Part shown: piece by piece, positions 1 through 8,241 of the stretch
Position numbering within the stretch: position 1 is the stretch's first letter
Layout: the number at the start of each line of letters is the position of its first letter
Virus record (IMG/VR): IMGVR_UViG_3300027821_000026
Location: 1-25,594 of that record
DNA length: 25,594 bases
Source of the DNA: a virus
Direction: 5' to 3' (one strand)
Translations under genes and position numbers: made by a program
Notes under the pieces: model-generated
The model's input: only the letters and a program-made list of their open reading frames with translations
Told to the model about the DNA's origin: nothing
Databases searched by the model: none

Positions 1-994
1 CGCGATCGGGGTCGATCCACGAGTAGTCCAGCTCCTTGGCGATGTCGGGCTGCTGCTGGCGCTGCACTTGGATCGGCGGCGCATTGTCCCCGGTCAGAAT
101 GTTGGTGAGATCGAGCGACATGTCTGGTGCGACGGAGCCGCGCTCGAGCACCTTGAGCTTGTCTGTTTGCACGATGTCCCAGAGATACAATCGCGCATAG
201 CGATTGAGCATCTCCATGAAGCTCATTTTCTCGGCGACGATGACGGCGTCGACCCGCTCCGAAATGCCTTCGGTGGCGAACTCTGCCGCCGATAGGTTCA
301 CGTAGGGCGAGGCCGCGATCTGCTGCAGCGCGTCGCCCAGGTTGACGCCATCATCCGGATTGACGAGCCCGGTGACGTCGGCGATCAGCGCGCTGACGAA
401 CGGCACTTTGAAATTGAAGTCGGCGATCCGGAGGCCTTCGATGAACACGCAGCACTGGCCGCGATGGGCGACGGGCGCGGTCGGATAGGCGGCGATCACC
501 AGCGGGTCGGCCGCCTGTGTTTCGGTGCCGCCATAGAAGCGGAACACCAGCGGCGAGGTGTAGCTGAAGCCGGCTTGGTAATGCCAGACCCTGACGCCAT
601 CGAGGCGCAGCTCGAACAAATTGCGCGTGCCGATGTTGTTCGCCGGCATGCCGAAGCTGACGCCGAAGTCGCAAACGCGGAAGCCGTCCTGATCGCGGAA
701 GGTGGGGCCAAAGATGATGTGACAGCCGAGCCGCAGCGTCCCACCGACCCAGATTGGAATTGTCTTGCCGTAGGTTGCATTCGCGACCTCGGCGGGATCG
801 ATGCCGGTGACGGTGGAGATCTGATCGGCCGGGACCGGATTTATCGGCGTCGTCGTCGAACCAGTGGGCGCTGGCGCTGTCGTTCCCGTCGTCGTCGTCG
901 ACGTCGTGCCCCCATACTTCGCGTATTGGAGGGCCATGTAGGTGTTGTAATCGATGGGCTGGCCATCGGGCCCGTACAACATCATTCCAGCCAT
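1..994 (-). CDS. Tail tip attachment / host-specificity protein (J-like), N-terminal part
   Basis: An open minus-strand frame starts at ATG 994 behind a strong ribosome site (AGAAGGAGG, six bases before ATG) and runs off the left edge, giving 331 residues. The protein opens MAGMMLYGPDGQPIDYNTYM, then has a Thr/Pro-rich linker (about residues 29-50). A segment follows (about 70-85: NATYGKTIPIWVGG) resembling the conserved start of phage tail-tip and GTA gp15-like proteins, in which a short 'G..IP...G' motif recurs. Later parts (FVSALIADVTG, ...ASPYVNL..) look like the globular first domains of baseplate-hub and J-type proteins. Its place after the tape measure, DUF2460 and DUF2163 genes fits the distal tail and receptor binding. 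The family call rests on position and weak motif likeness; that it is coding is nearly certain. Confidence 0.72.
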   Translation of the reverse strand, partial: MAGMMLYGPDGQPIDYNTYMALQYAKYGGTTSTTTTGTTAPAPTGSTTTPINPVPADQISTVTGIDPAEVANATYGKTIPIWVGGTLRLGCHIIFGPTFRDQDGFRVCDFGVSFGMPANNIGTRNLFELRLDGVRVWHYQAGFSYTSPLVFRFYGGTETQAADPLVIAAYPTAPVAHRGQCCVFIEGLRIADFNFKVPFVSALIADVTGLVNPDDGVNLGDALQQIAASPYVNLSAAEFATEGISERVDAVIVAEKMSFMEMLNRYARLYLWDIVQTDKLKVLERGSVAPDMSLDLTNILTGDNAPPIQVQRQQQPDIAKELDYSWIDPDR

Positions 995-1144
995 AGTCAG
1001 CCTCCTTCTGCGCTATGGCTTCAGCGGTCGCAGCACCAAGAGCAATCGGCACGCCGCCACAACCGACACCGCGGCAGCGCGCTGCGCTTTTCCTCGATCA
1101 TGATGTCGGGGACCGGCGGAATCGTGCCGCCGATCGGCAGTTTC

Positions 1145-1582
1145 TCAGGAGCGAAAGATATGGATCGACGACATCCCGAAGATCAGATTTGCTGCAGCGA
1201 CTATCAGGGCAATCAGCACGATGGCTCCGAGCACGTATTTGACAGGCCCAACCCAAGCAGCGGGCCTGTTGGGTTCGCTCATCTGCCTTCCAATCCAATC
1301 GATTACGAAGTTGATGATATACAGCACGACCACGGCGACGATCACCGCCACAGCAAACCAAACGACTCCGAGCGGCGAGACTGTAAGACCACCGGCCATA
1401 CCGAAGACGGCGGCAAGGGTGACGACCAGGGCGATCAGCAGTAGCGCGCCGATTGCAATCTTGGCAATCTTGGCGAAGAACGCATCAGGTGAAACCTTGT
1501 CGATTGAGACAAAGAAGATTCCGCATGCTGCTAAGATCGCGATCACGTTTATGACGAATTGCACCAAGCTGGAGCCGGACAT
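1145..1582 (-). CDS. Four-helix membrane protein, holin-like candidate
   Basis: A 145-residue, strongly hydrophobic protein starting MSGSSLVQFVINVIAILAAC. Four membrane segments can be read: about residues 6-24, 40-66 (Ile/Leu/Ala-rich, ends GMAGG), 71-99 (ends DWIG) and 110-136. A polar loop with RQMSEPNRPA lies between helices three and four. An ATG two codons upstream (1588) abuts the AGGAG, so the ATG at 1582, six bases after AGGAG, is the better start. It sits between the DUF2163 tail gene and the tail-tip gene, where the gp14 NlpC/P60 peptidase gene lies in GTA-type clusters. It could be a holin, a membrane-channel component for DNA entry, or a superinfection-exclusion protein. I see no motif that decides. 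Confidence 0.8.
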   Translation of the reverse strand: MSGSSLVQFVINVIAILAACGIFFVSIDKVSPDAFFAKIAKIAIGALLLIALVVTLAAVFGMAGGLTVSPLGVVWFAVAVIVAVVVLYIINFVIDWIGRQMSEPNRPAAWVGPVKYVLGAIVLIALIVAAANLIFGMSSIHIFRS

Positions 1583-1594
1583 ATCCATCTCCTG

Positions 1595-1702
1595 TCATTT
1601 GTCGAGGTAGTAGAACGCGAAGCCGATGGCAACGAGAGCGACAAGCAACGCGAGGAGAAACGGCCACATCGCGAGAAGGCCATCCCAGAGATGCGTTTCC
1701 AT
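1595..1702 (-). CDS. 35-residue single-span membrane peptide
   Basis: A very short gene between the DUF2163 stop (TAG 1708-1706) and the four-helix membrane protein. It starts METHLWDGLLAMWPFLLALL, continues with VALVAIGFAFYYLDK, and ends with TGA at 1595-1597. About residues 8-31 form one membrane span, with a short acidic/polar N-terminus and a YYLDK tail. Its stop lies just before the AGGAG of the next gene, so the two are probably translated together. The size and hydrophobicity resemble small holins, pinholins or antiholins, but many phage membrane peptides look alike. Function unknown. Confidence 0.6.
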   Translation of the reverse strand: METHLWDGLLAMWPFLLALLVALVAIGFAFYYLDK

Positions 1703-1705
1703 CCG

Positions 1706-2791
1706 CTATTGCTGCTGGGTCGCTGCAGCCGCCGCTCCAGCAAAATATGGTTCGCCGCGGAAGTTCAATGAATTGCCGAACACGTTGGCGCAGGTGGCGA
1801 TCGTGAAATCGCAGCCGCGCCAAAGCTCCAGCCAGTCTCCGGCATGGATCAATGTGTCATTGTTGGCCGCACCGAGCGGCAGGTAGAGCGTGATCGTGCG
1901 GCTCGAGGAGGTCCAGGCGCCGATTTCGAATGCGCGGGCCGCTGAATATCCATCGAACATGCGCATGCCACCTTGATTAAACCAACCGGTGACCGCGCGC
2001 GGATCCGGATCTCGATCGAGAACGACGTTGAATTGGTTCAGGACAGTCAGAACTTTCGCATGCCGCGTCCAAGCATTGCGAGCCGTGAACACCGCGCTGC
2101 CATCGGTGGTCGTTGCACCGACGGTGAAATTGTAGCTCGGCGCACTGTTTGCCGTAGTGCCCGCGGTGGTGCATTCGAAATAGACATTCTGATAACCGTC
2201 CGGCGTCGAGGTGCCGGTCAGCATGCGGCCATAGACGTTGTTGTAGCCGTTCTCGCTCGCCTTGGTGACGTACGCAGTATTGCGGGCGACTATGGGTGGC
2301 AGCAGTGGCACACGACAGAGGATCGAGGCCAGATCGGTGCGGCACATCGGCCCGAAGGTGCCGACGAACGGCCACAACGCTTTGGTGGCGTGGCCGCGCA
2401 CCTCGAATGTCACCGTATTATGCAGTGCACCGAACACGGTGGGGCCGATACGCCCGGAGAACAGAAAGCCTCGCGTCGTTGGATTCGCGCGATCGATGAC
2501 ATCGACCTGAACACTGGCGTTGTCGAACTTCTGGTCAACCACGTGGTAGGTGTTGATCGTGCCCCCGACCGTCATCACCAGGTCCAGCTGGACCGATGCC
2601 GCTTCACCGCCGACCGCATTCTTCACCGCCGACAAATTGAACCCTGGCAGTGGCGACCACGTGTTGCCGGCGATGATGACCGGCGTTCTCGCCTCGGCAA
2701 TGCGGATGACTGTCCCGTCCTCACGCGTGATCGTGACCAACCGCGCCGGCCTCGGCGTCACGTCGGTCATGTTCAGCGGAAGCGAAAGCAT
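1706..2791 (-). CDS. DUF2163 / BR0599 tail protein (GTA gp13-like)
   Basis: A 361-residue protein of the family whose N-terminal part is DUF2163 and whose C-terminal part is the phage BR0599 domain. In gene transfer agents and alphaproteobacterial siphophages it is part of the distal tail hub. The diagnostic C-terminus is clear: WLELWRGCDFTIATCANVFG, followed by NSLNFRGEPYFAG, matching the family's 'GCD...TC..rF.N..NF.G.P..PG' signature. The N-terminal part has the usual ITREDGTVIRIAEA and VQVDVIDR strands. The frame is open up to 2920, but the ATG at 2791, two bases after the DUF2460 stop, is the sensible start. The residues before it (Arg-rich) are shadow of the upstream gene. The C-terminus ends in an Ala/Gln stretch. 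Confidence 0.93.
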   Translation of the reverse strand: MLSLPLNMTDVTPRPARLVTITREDGTVIRIAEARTPVIIAGNTWSPLPGFNLSAVKNAVGGEAASVQLDLVMTVGGTINTYHVVDQKFDNASVQVDVIDRANPTTRGFLFSGRIGPTVFGALHNTVTFEVRGHATKALWPFVGTFGPMCRTDLASILCRVPLLPPIVARNTAYVTKASENGYNNVYGRMLTGTSTPDGYQNVYFECTTAGTTANSAPSYNFTVGATTTDGSAVFTARNAWTRHAKVLTVLNQFNVVLDRDPDPRAVTGWFNQGGMRMFDGYSAARAFEIGAWTSSSRTITLYLPLGAANNDTLIHAGDWLELWRGCDFTIATCANVFGNSLNFRGEPYFAGAAAAATQQQ

Positions 2792-2793
2792 AT

Positions 2794-3426
2794 TCAGGTC
2801 ACCGGATCGAGCACTTCGACGATGCGGATGCCGCGCACGCTGCCGAAGTCGACCATGGCCATGCTGACGTTGATCTTGTCCAGATCGAAGCGAGCTACGG
2901 CGTCGAATTCGCCGAGCCACTTCAGCGACGCGCCGTTGGCTGGTGCTGAGGAGAATTGGATGCGTCCGCCCACGACCAGCGTGTAGGCGCCGGTCGCGAC
3001 ATTGTTGACAAAGATCGTCAGTGTGCCGGCAACCGGGAGCTTGATGGTGCGAACGTACGAGGCCACCAGCGCGTTGCTGGCGTCGAAAATGCTATAGGTC
3101 TTCGTCAGTTGGAATGTCGTCGAGGTGCCGTTACCAGTGCCGAACTGGTGCGGTGTGGCTGAGCGCGAAGCGAGATAGTCGCTCCAGTCCTTGAACCGGA
3201 ACGAATCCAGTTTCCCCATGCACGCACGATGGTGAGCGATGACGGCATCGAGCAATGGCGTGCTGTTGATGCCGTAGCCGATATCCCATTCGCATCGGCA
3301 CTCGTCCCAGCCCGGGATCCGCTGCTCGTCGCCACTGGATGCCACGAGGATCGTGGTGCTGTACACGGGCCCGCCTTGCGCGCCCTGCTCGACCTCGACC
3401 GGCAGCCGCGAGTTCCGGAAGGTCAT
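2794..3426 (-). CDS. DUF2460 tail protein (GTA gp12-like, TIGR02217 type)
   Basis: A 210-residue distal-tail protein. Family hallmarks visible in order: an N-terminal GGPVYSTTI, WDECRCEWDIGYGINS and a stretch of helix (residues about 20-70), then DSFRFKDWSDYLA (about 74-86), the Gly/Thr-rich GTGNGTSTTFQLTKTYS (about 96-112), paired strands, and the C-terminal GEFDAVARFDLDKINVSM. In GTAs and related siphophages it follows the tape measure and forms part of the distal tail / hub. The start ATG at 3426 has a good AGAGGAG eight bases upstream. It is followed two bases after its stop by the DUF2163 gene, the same order as in GTA clusters. Confidence 0.95.
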   Translation of the reverse strand: MTFRNSRLPVEVEQGAQGGPVYSTTILVASSGDEQRIPGWDECRCEWDIGYGINSTPLLDAVIAHHRACMGKLDSFRFKDWSDYLASRSATPHQFGTGNGTSTTFQLTKTYSIFDASNALVASYVRTIKLPVAGTLTIFVNNVATGAYTLVVGGRIQFSSAPANGASLKWLGEFDAVARFDLDKINVSMAMVDFGSVRGIRIVEVLDPVT

Positions 3427-3437
3427 TAACGACTCCT

Positions 3438-6400
3438 CTATCCAGAGCCCGCCGCCATCAGGCGACGCAGCATCTGCCCAGCCTGGAATGCGGTTTCGCG
3501 CACTTCGTCTTTGGTCGGCTGCGCCAGGAAGTTGACCAACGGCGCGGTGATGTTGATCACCATCCGCTCGGCGGCATTGGAACCAGCCGCGGCTTTTGCG
3601 GCGCCGGGCGGCAACCGGAGCTGCACGGGGACCGAGCCGCCGCGCAGCGGAATGAACGCCTCGGGTCCGGCCTCGCCAGCGAGTGTAAATTGCGGCCCGT
3701 ACGCCACGCCGCCTTCCGCCCGTTGCGTCAGGTAGCCGCCGGTGCCGTATGGCGACGTGTAGGTCTGCTGCGTCGGCGTGCCGCCTGTCGTCGTGCCACC
3801 GACCTGTTGCCCCGTGAACGCATTGTACGTCGTGTAGGTGATTTGCCCCGTCTTTGGATCGTAGGTGGCGTAGCCCGTTTGCCCGGCGCCCGTGCCGTAC
3901 TGGCCCGTGTTCACCACGCCGCCATAAGGATCGCCCCCTGTCGGCGTCGTCGTCGGCGTTCCCTGCTGCGTGGTCGTGCCGCTGCCGGCGAACGGGTTGG
4001 TGTTCACCCGATAGCCGCGATAGCCGAGCAGCCGATCGCCCTGCTGAGTGTAGAAATCGGACAGGCCGATCTGCGCGTCGGTGTTGGACGTCACGGCATC
4101 GGTCAGACCATCGAGTGCTGCCAGCAGTTCGGTCGGCGCCACACCCTCGCCGATGATGCCGCCGAGAATATCCTGGCGCGTCCGTGCGCTGGAAACACCA
4201 GCCCGCTTGTACAGGTCGAGCTGGGTCTGGAACGTCGAGCTCGCGTCGTAACGCTGGATCTGCCCCGACTCGATCATGGCGTTGATCGCCAGCGGGTTCA
4301 TGCCCTGGATGAGATACTGCGCGGCGATGTTCTTGAATCGCTCGTTGCCTGCCTGCCTCGCCGCTTCGGCTGCGGCTGCGGCGGCCTCCTGTTGATCCTT
4401 GGCCGCCTGCTGCAATGCCTCTGCAGCCTGCTTCTGCTCCTCGGCAGCGCGCTTTAATCCCTCTGGGCTGAATCTCTCGAACAAGGCTGCTTCCGCATCT
4501 GCTCGGCGCTTTTCCTCATCCGCTATGCCTTTGAAAAAGACTGAGCCTAGGTATTGCCCCATCGCACCAATAGTCCTGGCCGACAAGCCAATACCACCAG
4601 GAAGGATGACGCCAGCACCAATGCCCTTTCCCATTGTGGATCCGCCGCCACCACCGCCTCCGCCTCCACCACCTGTCACATCGATTGACTGGTGCGTCTG
4701 GGCAAACTTCTCGGCCGCGATCTGCGCCTTCTCTTCCTCTGCGGCCAGCGTCGCAGCCGCGAGCGCGGCAGCCTTGGTCGCATCAGCTCCGGCGCGCATG
4801 GCGTTTTCGAACGCTTGTGCCGCCGCGGTCGCCGCCTCGGTTCCCTCCAGGCGCGCGCGTTCCATCTCCACGCCCTGGCGCAGCGAGACAATCTGATCAT
4901 CGACAGCCTTATTGGCCTGCGCAACGGCGAGCGCTCGCTCTTTCGAGGCAACGAGACTTGCCTCCTCAATGGTCTTGCCTTCCAGCAGCAGGCGGTTGTA
5001 GGTCGCTCGTTCCTGCGCAGCCAATGTGTCAGCGCCAGCTCGCGCCTTTGCCACCGTGATCTGATCTTCCAGCCCCTTAACCTGCTTGGCGACCTCGACC
5101 GAAACGTTCTTGTGTGCGTCGGCCAGACGGGTGACGGCGCCAACCCGCCGTTCCTCGGCTTGCTGCGCCTCTACCGTCATCCGCAACTGCAATTGTATCG
5201 CCGCAGTTGCGGCAGTAGCCTGGCCGCCCAGTTCCATCTTGCCGGCGATCCTGGCATCCGCTTGGGCGCGCGCCAGATCGGCGAGCTTGTCCTTGAGATT
5301 GTTTATCTGATCGATTTGCGGAATCGTTGAGCGGACAGCGTCGTCAGCCGCTCGAGCGAATTGCGCGAACCGTTGATCGGCTGCAGCCTCGGCGGCTTTT
5401 TGGATGCTGGCAGTTAGCGCATCTATGGCGCGTTTGGTCGCCTCTATTGCCTCGGTGTCGCCGCCGCGCATCTCCTGCGCCATGACGCGGCCGGGGTTGA
5501 TACCACGCCTGCCGCCGCCAGACTGTTGTTCGGCCAATCGCGCCTGCAGAGCAGCCAGCTTGTCCTGATCGCTTGCCGGCGACAACGCCCTGCCGACCGC
5601 CGCGTAGGCGTCCGACGCAGCTTTAGAGACGGTGTCCCATGCTCTTGCCCAGATACTCGTCAGCTTCGCAGCCTCGGCAATTTTCGGGCCGAAAGTCTCG
5701 AGCAATAGATTCTGTGCTTCCTGCTCCCTGTTCTGCTGCATCAGCGTTCGGATGTATCCCTTCACTCTGCCGTCAACGACGCCATACTGCTTTTCGAGCT
5801 CCGCGAGACCTCGCACAGGATCCGCAAGTGCCGCCGCCAATGTCTTTGCGGCATCCGCCGTGCTCACGCCCATCGCTTTCGCAAAATCGTAAGTGATGGC
5901 AGTCGCAGACTGGATGTTGTCGTGGTAGATGCGCCCCGTTGCGGCGAACGCGCTTGCTGCCTCCTGTGCTTCGGACGTCGACAGTTTGGTGGCAGAGGCA
6001 GCACCCGCGGCAATCTTATTGATCTCGTCGACGGTCACACCGGATGCCGCACCAATCCCGAGCAGCGCGCGCTGGATATCCCGCTGCGATTGGCTCCAAG
6101 ACGATGCTGCCGCCAACGCGCCCGCACCAATGCCGGCTACGGCGGCCGCCAAGCCGGCAGCAGACGTGGCAAACCGGCCAGCACCGGCCACAGCCTGTGA
6201 GAAGAACCCGCCGAGTGTTGAGCGCGATGAAGCAAAAATGTCCGCGATCTGGGTGCCTTGCTGGATTAGCACCATCATCGGCGACTGCCCGCTGGCCAGC
6301 GACACGCCGACGTCCTGAATCTGCCGGCTGAAGTTGACCAGCTCGTGCCGCGCCAGGCCGGTGCCTGTCGTCACCTTGTCCAGATTGCCGCGAAAAGTCT

Positions 6401-6743
6401 GCAGCGCGGCAGTCTGTCGATTGAGTCGCTCGCTCGCCAAGTCGATGAGCCGGCCACGCTCCTCCTCGGTGCCGATGTTCTGCCGCGCCCACCGATCGGC
6501 TTGCGCAATCGTGTTCTGATATTGCTGTTGCGCTTTGGTTAGCGGGTCGAGCCGCGCGAACGTGCGCTGCACCTCGTCGTTCGACGCGCGTCTGGTGGCA
6601 TTTGCCTTCTCATTGGTCGTGGCGAGTTTGGCGGTCGATTCAACAACGGCGTCCGTCGACTTCTTCAGCGCATCGAGTTGCTGCTTGCTGTCGCCGGTCT
6701 CCGTCTGGAGAAAGATGACAGCACGTTCGACGGTATCAACCAT
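3438..6743 (-). CDS. Tail tape measure protein
   Basis: At 1101 residues it is the second-largest gene here and sits directly after the frameshifted chaperone pair, as expected. It has a coiled N-terminus (about 15-125), then the hallmark of the prophage tail-length tape measure domain at about residues 137-170 (FSRQIQDVGVSLASGQSPMM, then QQGTQIADIF). An Ala/Gly-rich hydrophobic stretch (about 184-213) follows, which may insert into the host membrane. Long Ala/Gln/Glu-rich coiled coils cover about 350-690, an eleven-glycine run lies at 691-701 (bases 4641-4673), and a Thr/Gly/Tyr-rich segment comes near the end, before GEAGPEAFIPLRGG. That last motif is common near tape-measure C-termini. The start overlaps the preceding chaperone stop by eight bases. 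Confidence 0.95.
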   Translation of the reverse strand: MVDTVERAVIFLQTETGDSKQQLDALKKSTDAVVESTAKLATTNEKANATRRASNDEVQRTFARLDPLTKAQQQYQNTIAQADRWARQNIGTEEERGRLIDLASERLNRQTAALQTFRGNLDKVTTGTGLARHELVNFSRQIQDVGVSLASGQSPMMVLIQQGTQIADIFASSRSTLGGFFSQAVAGAGRFATSAAGLAAAVAGIGAGALAAASSWSQSQRDIQRALLGIGAASGVTVDEINKIAAGAASATKLSTSEAQEAASAFAATGRIYHDNIQSATAITYDFAKAMGVSTADAAKTLAAALADPVRGLAELEKQYGVVDGRVKGYIRTLMQQNREQEAQNLLLETFGPKIAEAAKLTSIWARAWDTVSKAASDAYAAVGRALSPASDQDKLAALQARLAEQQSGGGRRGINPGRVMAQEMRGGDTEAIEATKRAIDALTASIQKAAEAAADQRFAQFARAADDAVRSTIPQIDQINNLKDKLADLARAQADARIAGKMELGGQATAATAAIQLQLRMTVEAQQAEERRVGAVTRLADAHKNVSVEVAKQVKGLEDQITVAKARAGADTLAAQERATYNRLLLEGKTIEEASLVASKERALAVAQANKAVDDQIVSLRQGVEMERARLEGTEAATAAAQAFENAMRAGADATKAAALAAATLAAEEEKAQIAAEKFAQTHQSIDVTGGGGGGGGGGGSTMGKGIGAGVILPGGIGLSARTIGAMGQYLGSVFFKGIADEEKRRADAEAALFERFSPEGLKRAAEEQKQAAEALQQAAKDQQEAAAAAAEAARQAGNERFKNIAAQYLIQGMNPLAINAMIESGQIQRYDASSTFQTQLDLYKRAGVSSARTRQDILGGIIGEGVAPTELLAALDGLTDAVTSNTDAQIGLSDFYTQQGDRLLGYRGYRVNTNPFAGSGTTTQQGTPTTTPTGGDPYGGVVNTGQYGTGAGQTGYATYDPKTGQITYTTYNAFTGQQVGGTTTGGTPTQQTYTSPYGTGGYLTQRAEGGVAYGPQFTLAGEAGPEAFIPLRGGSVPVQLRLPPGAAKAAAGSNAAERMVINITAPLVNFLAQPTKDEVRETAFQAGQMLRRLMAAGSG

Positions 6744-7619
6744 GTGTGCTCGGTTTCTTCATGTGATCCACGTAGGCCTGCGCGGCGACGGTCTGGCTGG
6801 TCCGACCGAGCCATGCGATCGCCTGCAACTCCCAATGCTGCAGCCAGCATCCCGTCAGCTCCGACCACGCCAGGATCTCGGTCCACAGGCATTGCGGCGC
6901 GCCGTAGTCGTCATGTGGCACGGCGTCGGTAACTTCGAGGAACGTGTCCCAGAGGTACTCCAGCGGATAGGGGAATTCCGGCACGCCAGCGCCGGGCTGG
7001 GCCTCGGCCGGCACGGATGCCGGCGTTGGTGCTGGTGCAGGCAGAACATTCTGTCCTGCCTGCTGCGCGCGCAGTTCGGCCAGCGTGGTTAGCTTACCGG
7101 CCTTGGCTATCTGCTCTTTGCCAGAGTCGAGATGCTCGGCCGCAGTGGCCCCGTCAGGGAGTGAACGCCGACGCTTGAACTCGTATTCCGCCCACTCAAT
7201 CAGCTGCCCGACGAGGCCTTCGAGAAATTTCCCCGATCGTGGACGTACTCCTCAACCTGCTCGCGGATGTGCGGCACTTTCGGGTTGAGATAGAGTTCGC
7301 GCACATTCTCTTTGCTGAACGGGAGATCGCTGATCGCCAGATCCCATCCTGAGGTGAGCGCGACAAACAGCTCGATGTCCTCGGCCTCCATCTCCTCCGG
7401 CGTGATCTTGCCGCGACCGCGCATGGCCAGCCGCTTGCGCTGGACGCCGCGCCGATGCCGGCGAGCAATGTCGCTGTCTGCCGAGTAGAGTTCGATGTAG
7501 GCCGTTCTGTCGTCGCCGTTGCGATACGGCTGGCGGTTCTTGTCCAACACCACCATACGACTCGGCTGCTCGATCTCGATCTCGAACGCCGCAAACTTAG
7601 ACCCGTTAACTGCTTCCAT
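6736..7619 (-). CDS. Tail assembly chaperone G-T fusion made by -1 ribosomal frameshift
   Basis: This is the joined product of two overlapping frames: codons 1-131 from ATG 7619 (ending GGA AAT at 7232-7227), then a one-base slip back and 163 codons in the -1 frame from TTT at 7227 to TGA 6738-6736, about 294 residues. The -1 frame has no usable start near its beginning (its first GTG is at 7014), yet reads as real protein throughout: FLEGLVGQLIEWAEYEFKRR, an Ala/Pro/Gln-rich linker, then a Trp-rich domain ending DHMKKPSTHG. This is the lambda G/GT arrangement, in which the rarer fusion binds the tape measure during tail assembly. The position directly before the tape measure gene agrees. Confidence 0.85.
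7200..7619 (-). CDS. Tail assembly chaperone (G-like, unshifted product)
   Basis: A 139-residue protein from ATG 7619 with GGAGAGG nine bases upstream. The frame is open to 7691, but the upstream part lies in the preceding gene's end and lacks a ribosome site. It is acidic in its second half (PEEMEAEDIELFVALTSGWD) and ends VEEYVHDRGNFSKASSGS. Lambda gpG-type chaperones are of this size and bind the tape measure protein together with the frameshifted form. A slippery heptamer nine codons before the stop diverts some ribosomes into the longer product. No sequence motif by itself proves the family; gene order plus the slippery site do. Confidence 0.85.
   Translation of the reverse strand: MEAVNGSKFAAFEIEIEQPSRMVVLDKNRQPYRNGDDRTAYIELYSADSDIARRHRRGVQRKRLAMRGRGKITPEEMEAEDIELFVALTSGWDLAISDLPFSKENVRELYLNPKVPHIREQVEEYVHDRGNFSKASSGS
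7227..7233 (-). promoter_or_regulatory. -1 frameshift slippery heptamer GGGAAAT
   Basis: Read on the minus strand, G GGA AAT lies exactly in the X XXY YYZ register of the chaperone frame: GGA is codon 130 and AAT codon 131 counted from ATG 7619. Slipping back one base gives GGG AAA pairing and leads into the long -1 frame that ends just inside the tape measure gene. Lambda uses GGGAAAG at the same place in its G gene. The next stop in the zero frame is 25 bases downstream. Confidence 0.85.
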
Positions 7620-7635
7620 TGTGACCTCTCCATTT

Positions 7636-8241
7636 TTATCCCCGACGTGGTGGACCAATGACGATCGCCGGCCAGTTGTCGTGGCCAGCAATCGTCAAGT
7701 ACTTGAACTTGATGTTCGCGACGTTGCGGTAGCGCTGCTGCAGCGCCCGCGCGGTGCGCTCGTAGATCCTGTTCGGCACTTGAATGACGAACGCTCGGCC
7801 AGACTTGGTCTTGCCGATTTCGATCTTGCGCGCGTATGGCACCGGATTGCTGATCACGACCTCTTGGGTCATGACCGTCGGTGCCCGGGCAACTTCACGC
7901 CCGTCGACGTAGATAGTATGGGATTTGGCGTAGAGACCAGATCGCACCGGGGAGATGCGCTGCAGGGTCGTGAGCGCCACCTCAACGACCTCGGTCGCAT
8001 AGCGATACAGATAAACAATCGGCCCAGGCAGAACGACCGTCTCGAGGTTGGTGTTGCCTGGGCGGTTGGCGTAGGCCTCCCACATCGGCCGGTATCCCGT
8101 CTTGGCAACAGCGTCCGACAGGATTTTTTCGTTGGTCTCTCGCCCGACACGCAGCAGCAAGGCCCTGCCTTGCTTCTCACATTTGCCCGGCCACGTGATC
8201 TGTATTGTGCGTGCGAACGACGCAACTGCCGCCGATGCCAT
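7636..8241 (-). CDS. Virion morphogenesis protein, possibly HK97 gp10-like neck/tail completion
   Basis: A 201-residue protein starting MASAAVASFARTIQITWPGK. Its ATG overlaps the tail-tube stop (TGATG at 8241-8243), showing coupled translation. The middle and end (SPVRSGLYAKSHTIYVDG, then ISNPVPYARKIEIGKTKSGR, then VPNRIYERTARALQQRYRNV) resemble HK97 gp10-type tail-completion proteins. Those share an 'sP..tG.L..s...' and a 'vsn..pYa..iE.G' pattern. It is longer than the usual 110-150 residues and lies after the tail tube rather than before it, so the assignment is tentative. That it is a structural gene of the tail module is very likely. Confidence 0.7.
   Translation of the reverse strand: MASAAVASFARTIQITWPGKCEKQGRALLLRVGRETNEKILSDAVAKTGYRPMWEAYANRPGNTNLETVVLPGPIVYLYRYATEVVEVALTTLQRISPVRSGLYAKSHTIYVDGREVARAPTVMTQEVVISNPVPYARKIEIGKTKSGRAFVIQVPNRIYERTARALQQRYRNVANIKFKYLTIAGHDNWPAIVIGPPRRG

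Noticed and set aside
351-1052. Minus-strand frame of 233 codons near the left edge
   Set aside because: His/Arg-rich shadow of the J-like gene. The real frame (from ATG 994 with AGAAGGAGG) is offset and stays open to the window edge.
1021-1101. Tiny Cys-rich frame (MIEEKRSALPRCRLWRRADC...) in the gap before the J-like gene
   Set aside because: Only 26 codons, no ribosome site, and Arg/Cys-rich composition like a shadow frame. The 150-base gap otherwise shows only the J-like gene's ribosome site.
4641-4673. GGN run in the tape measure as a possible assembly or linker artefact
   Set aside because: The codons are mixed (GGT, GGA, GGC), in frame, and glycine runs do occur in tape measures; nothing suggests a cloning origin.
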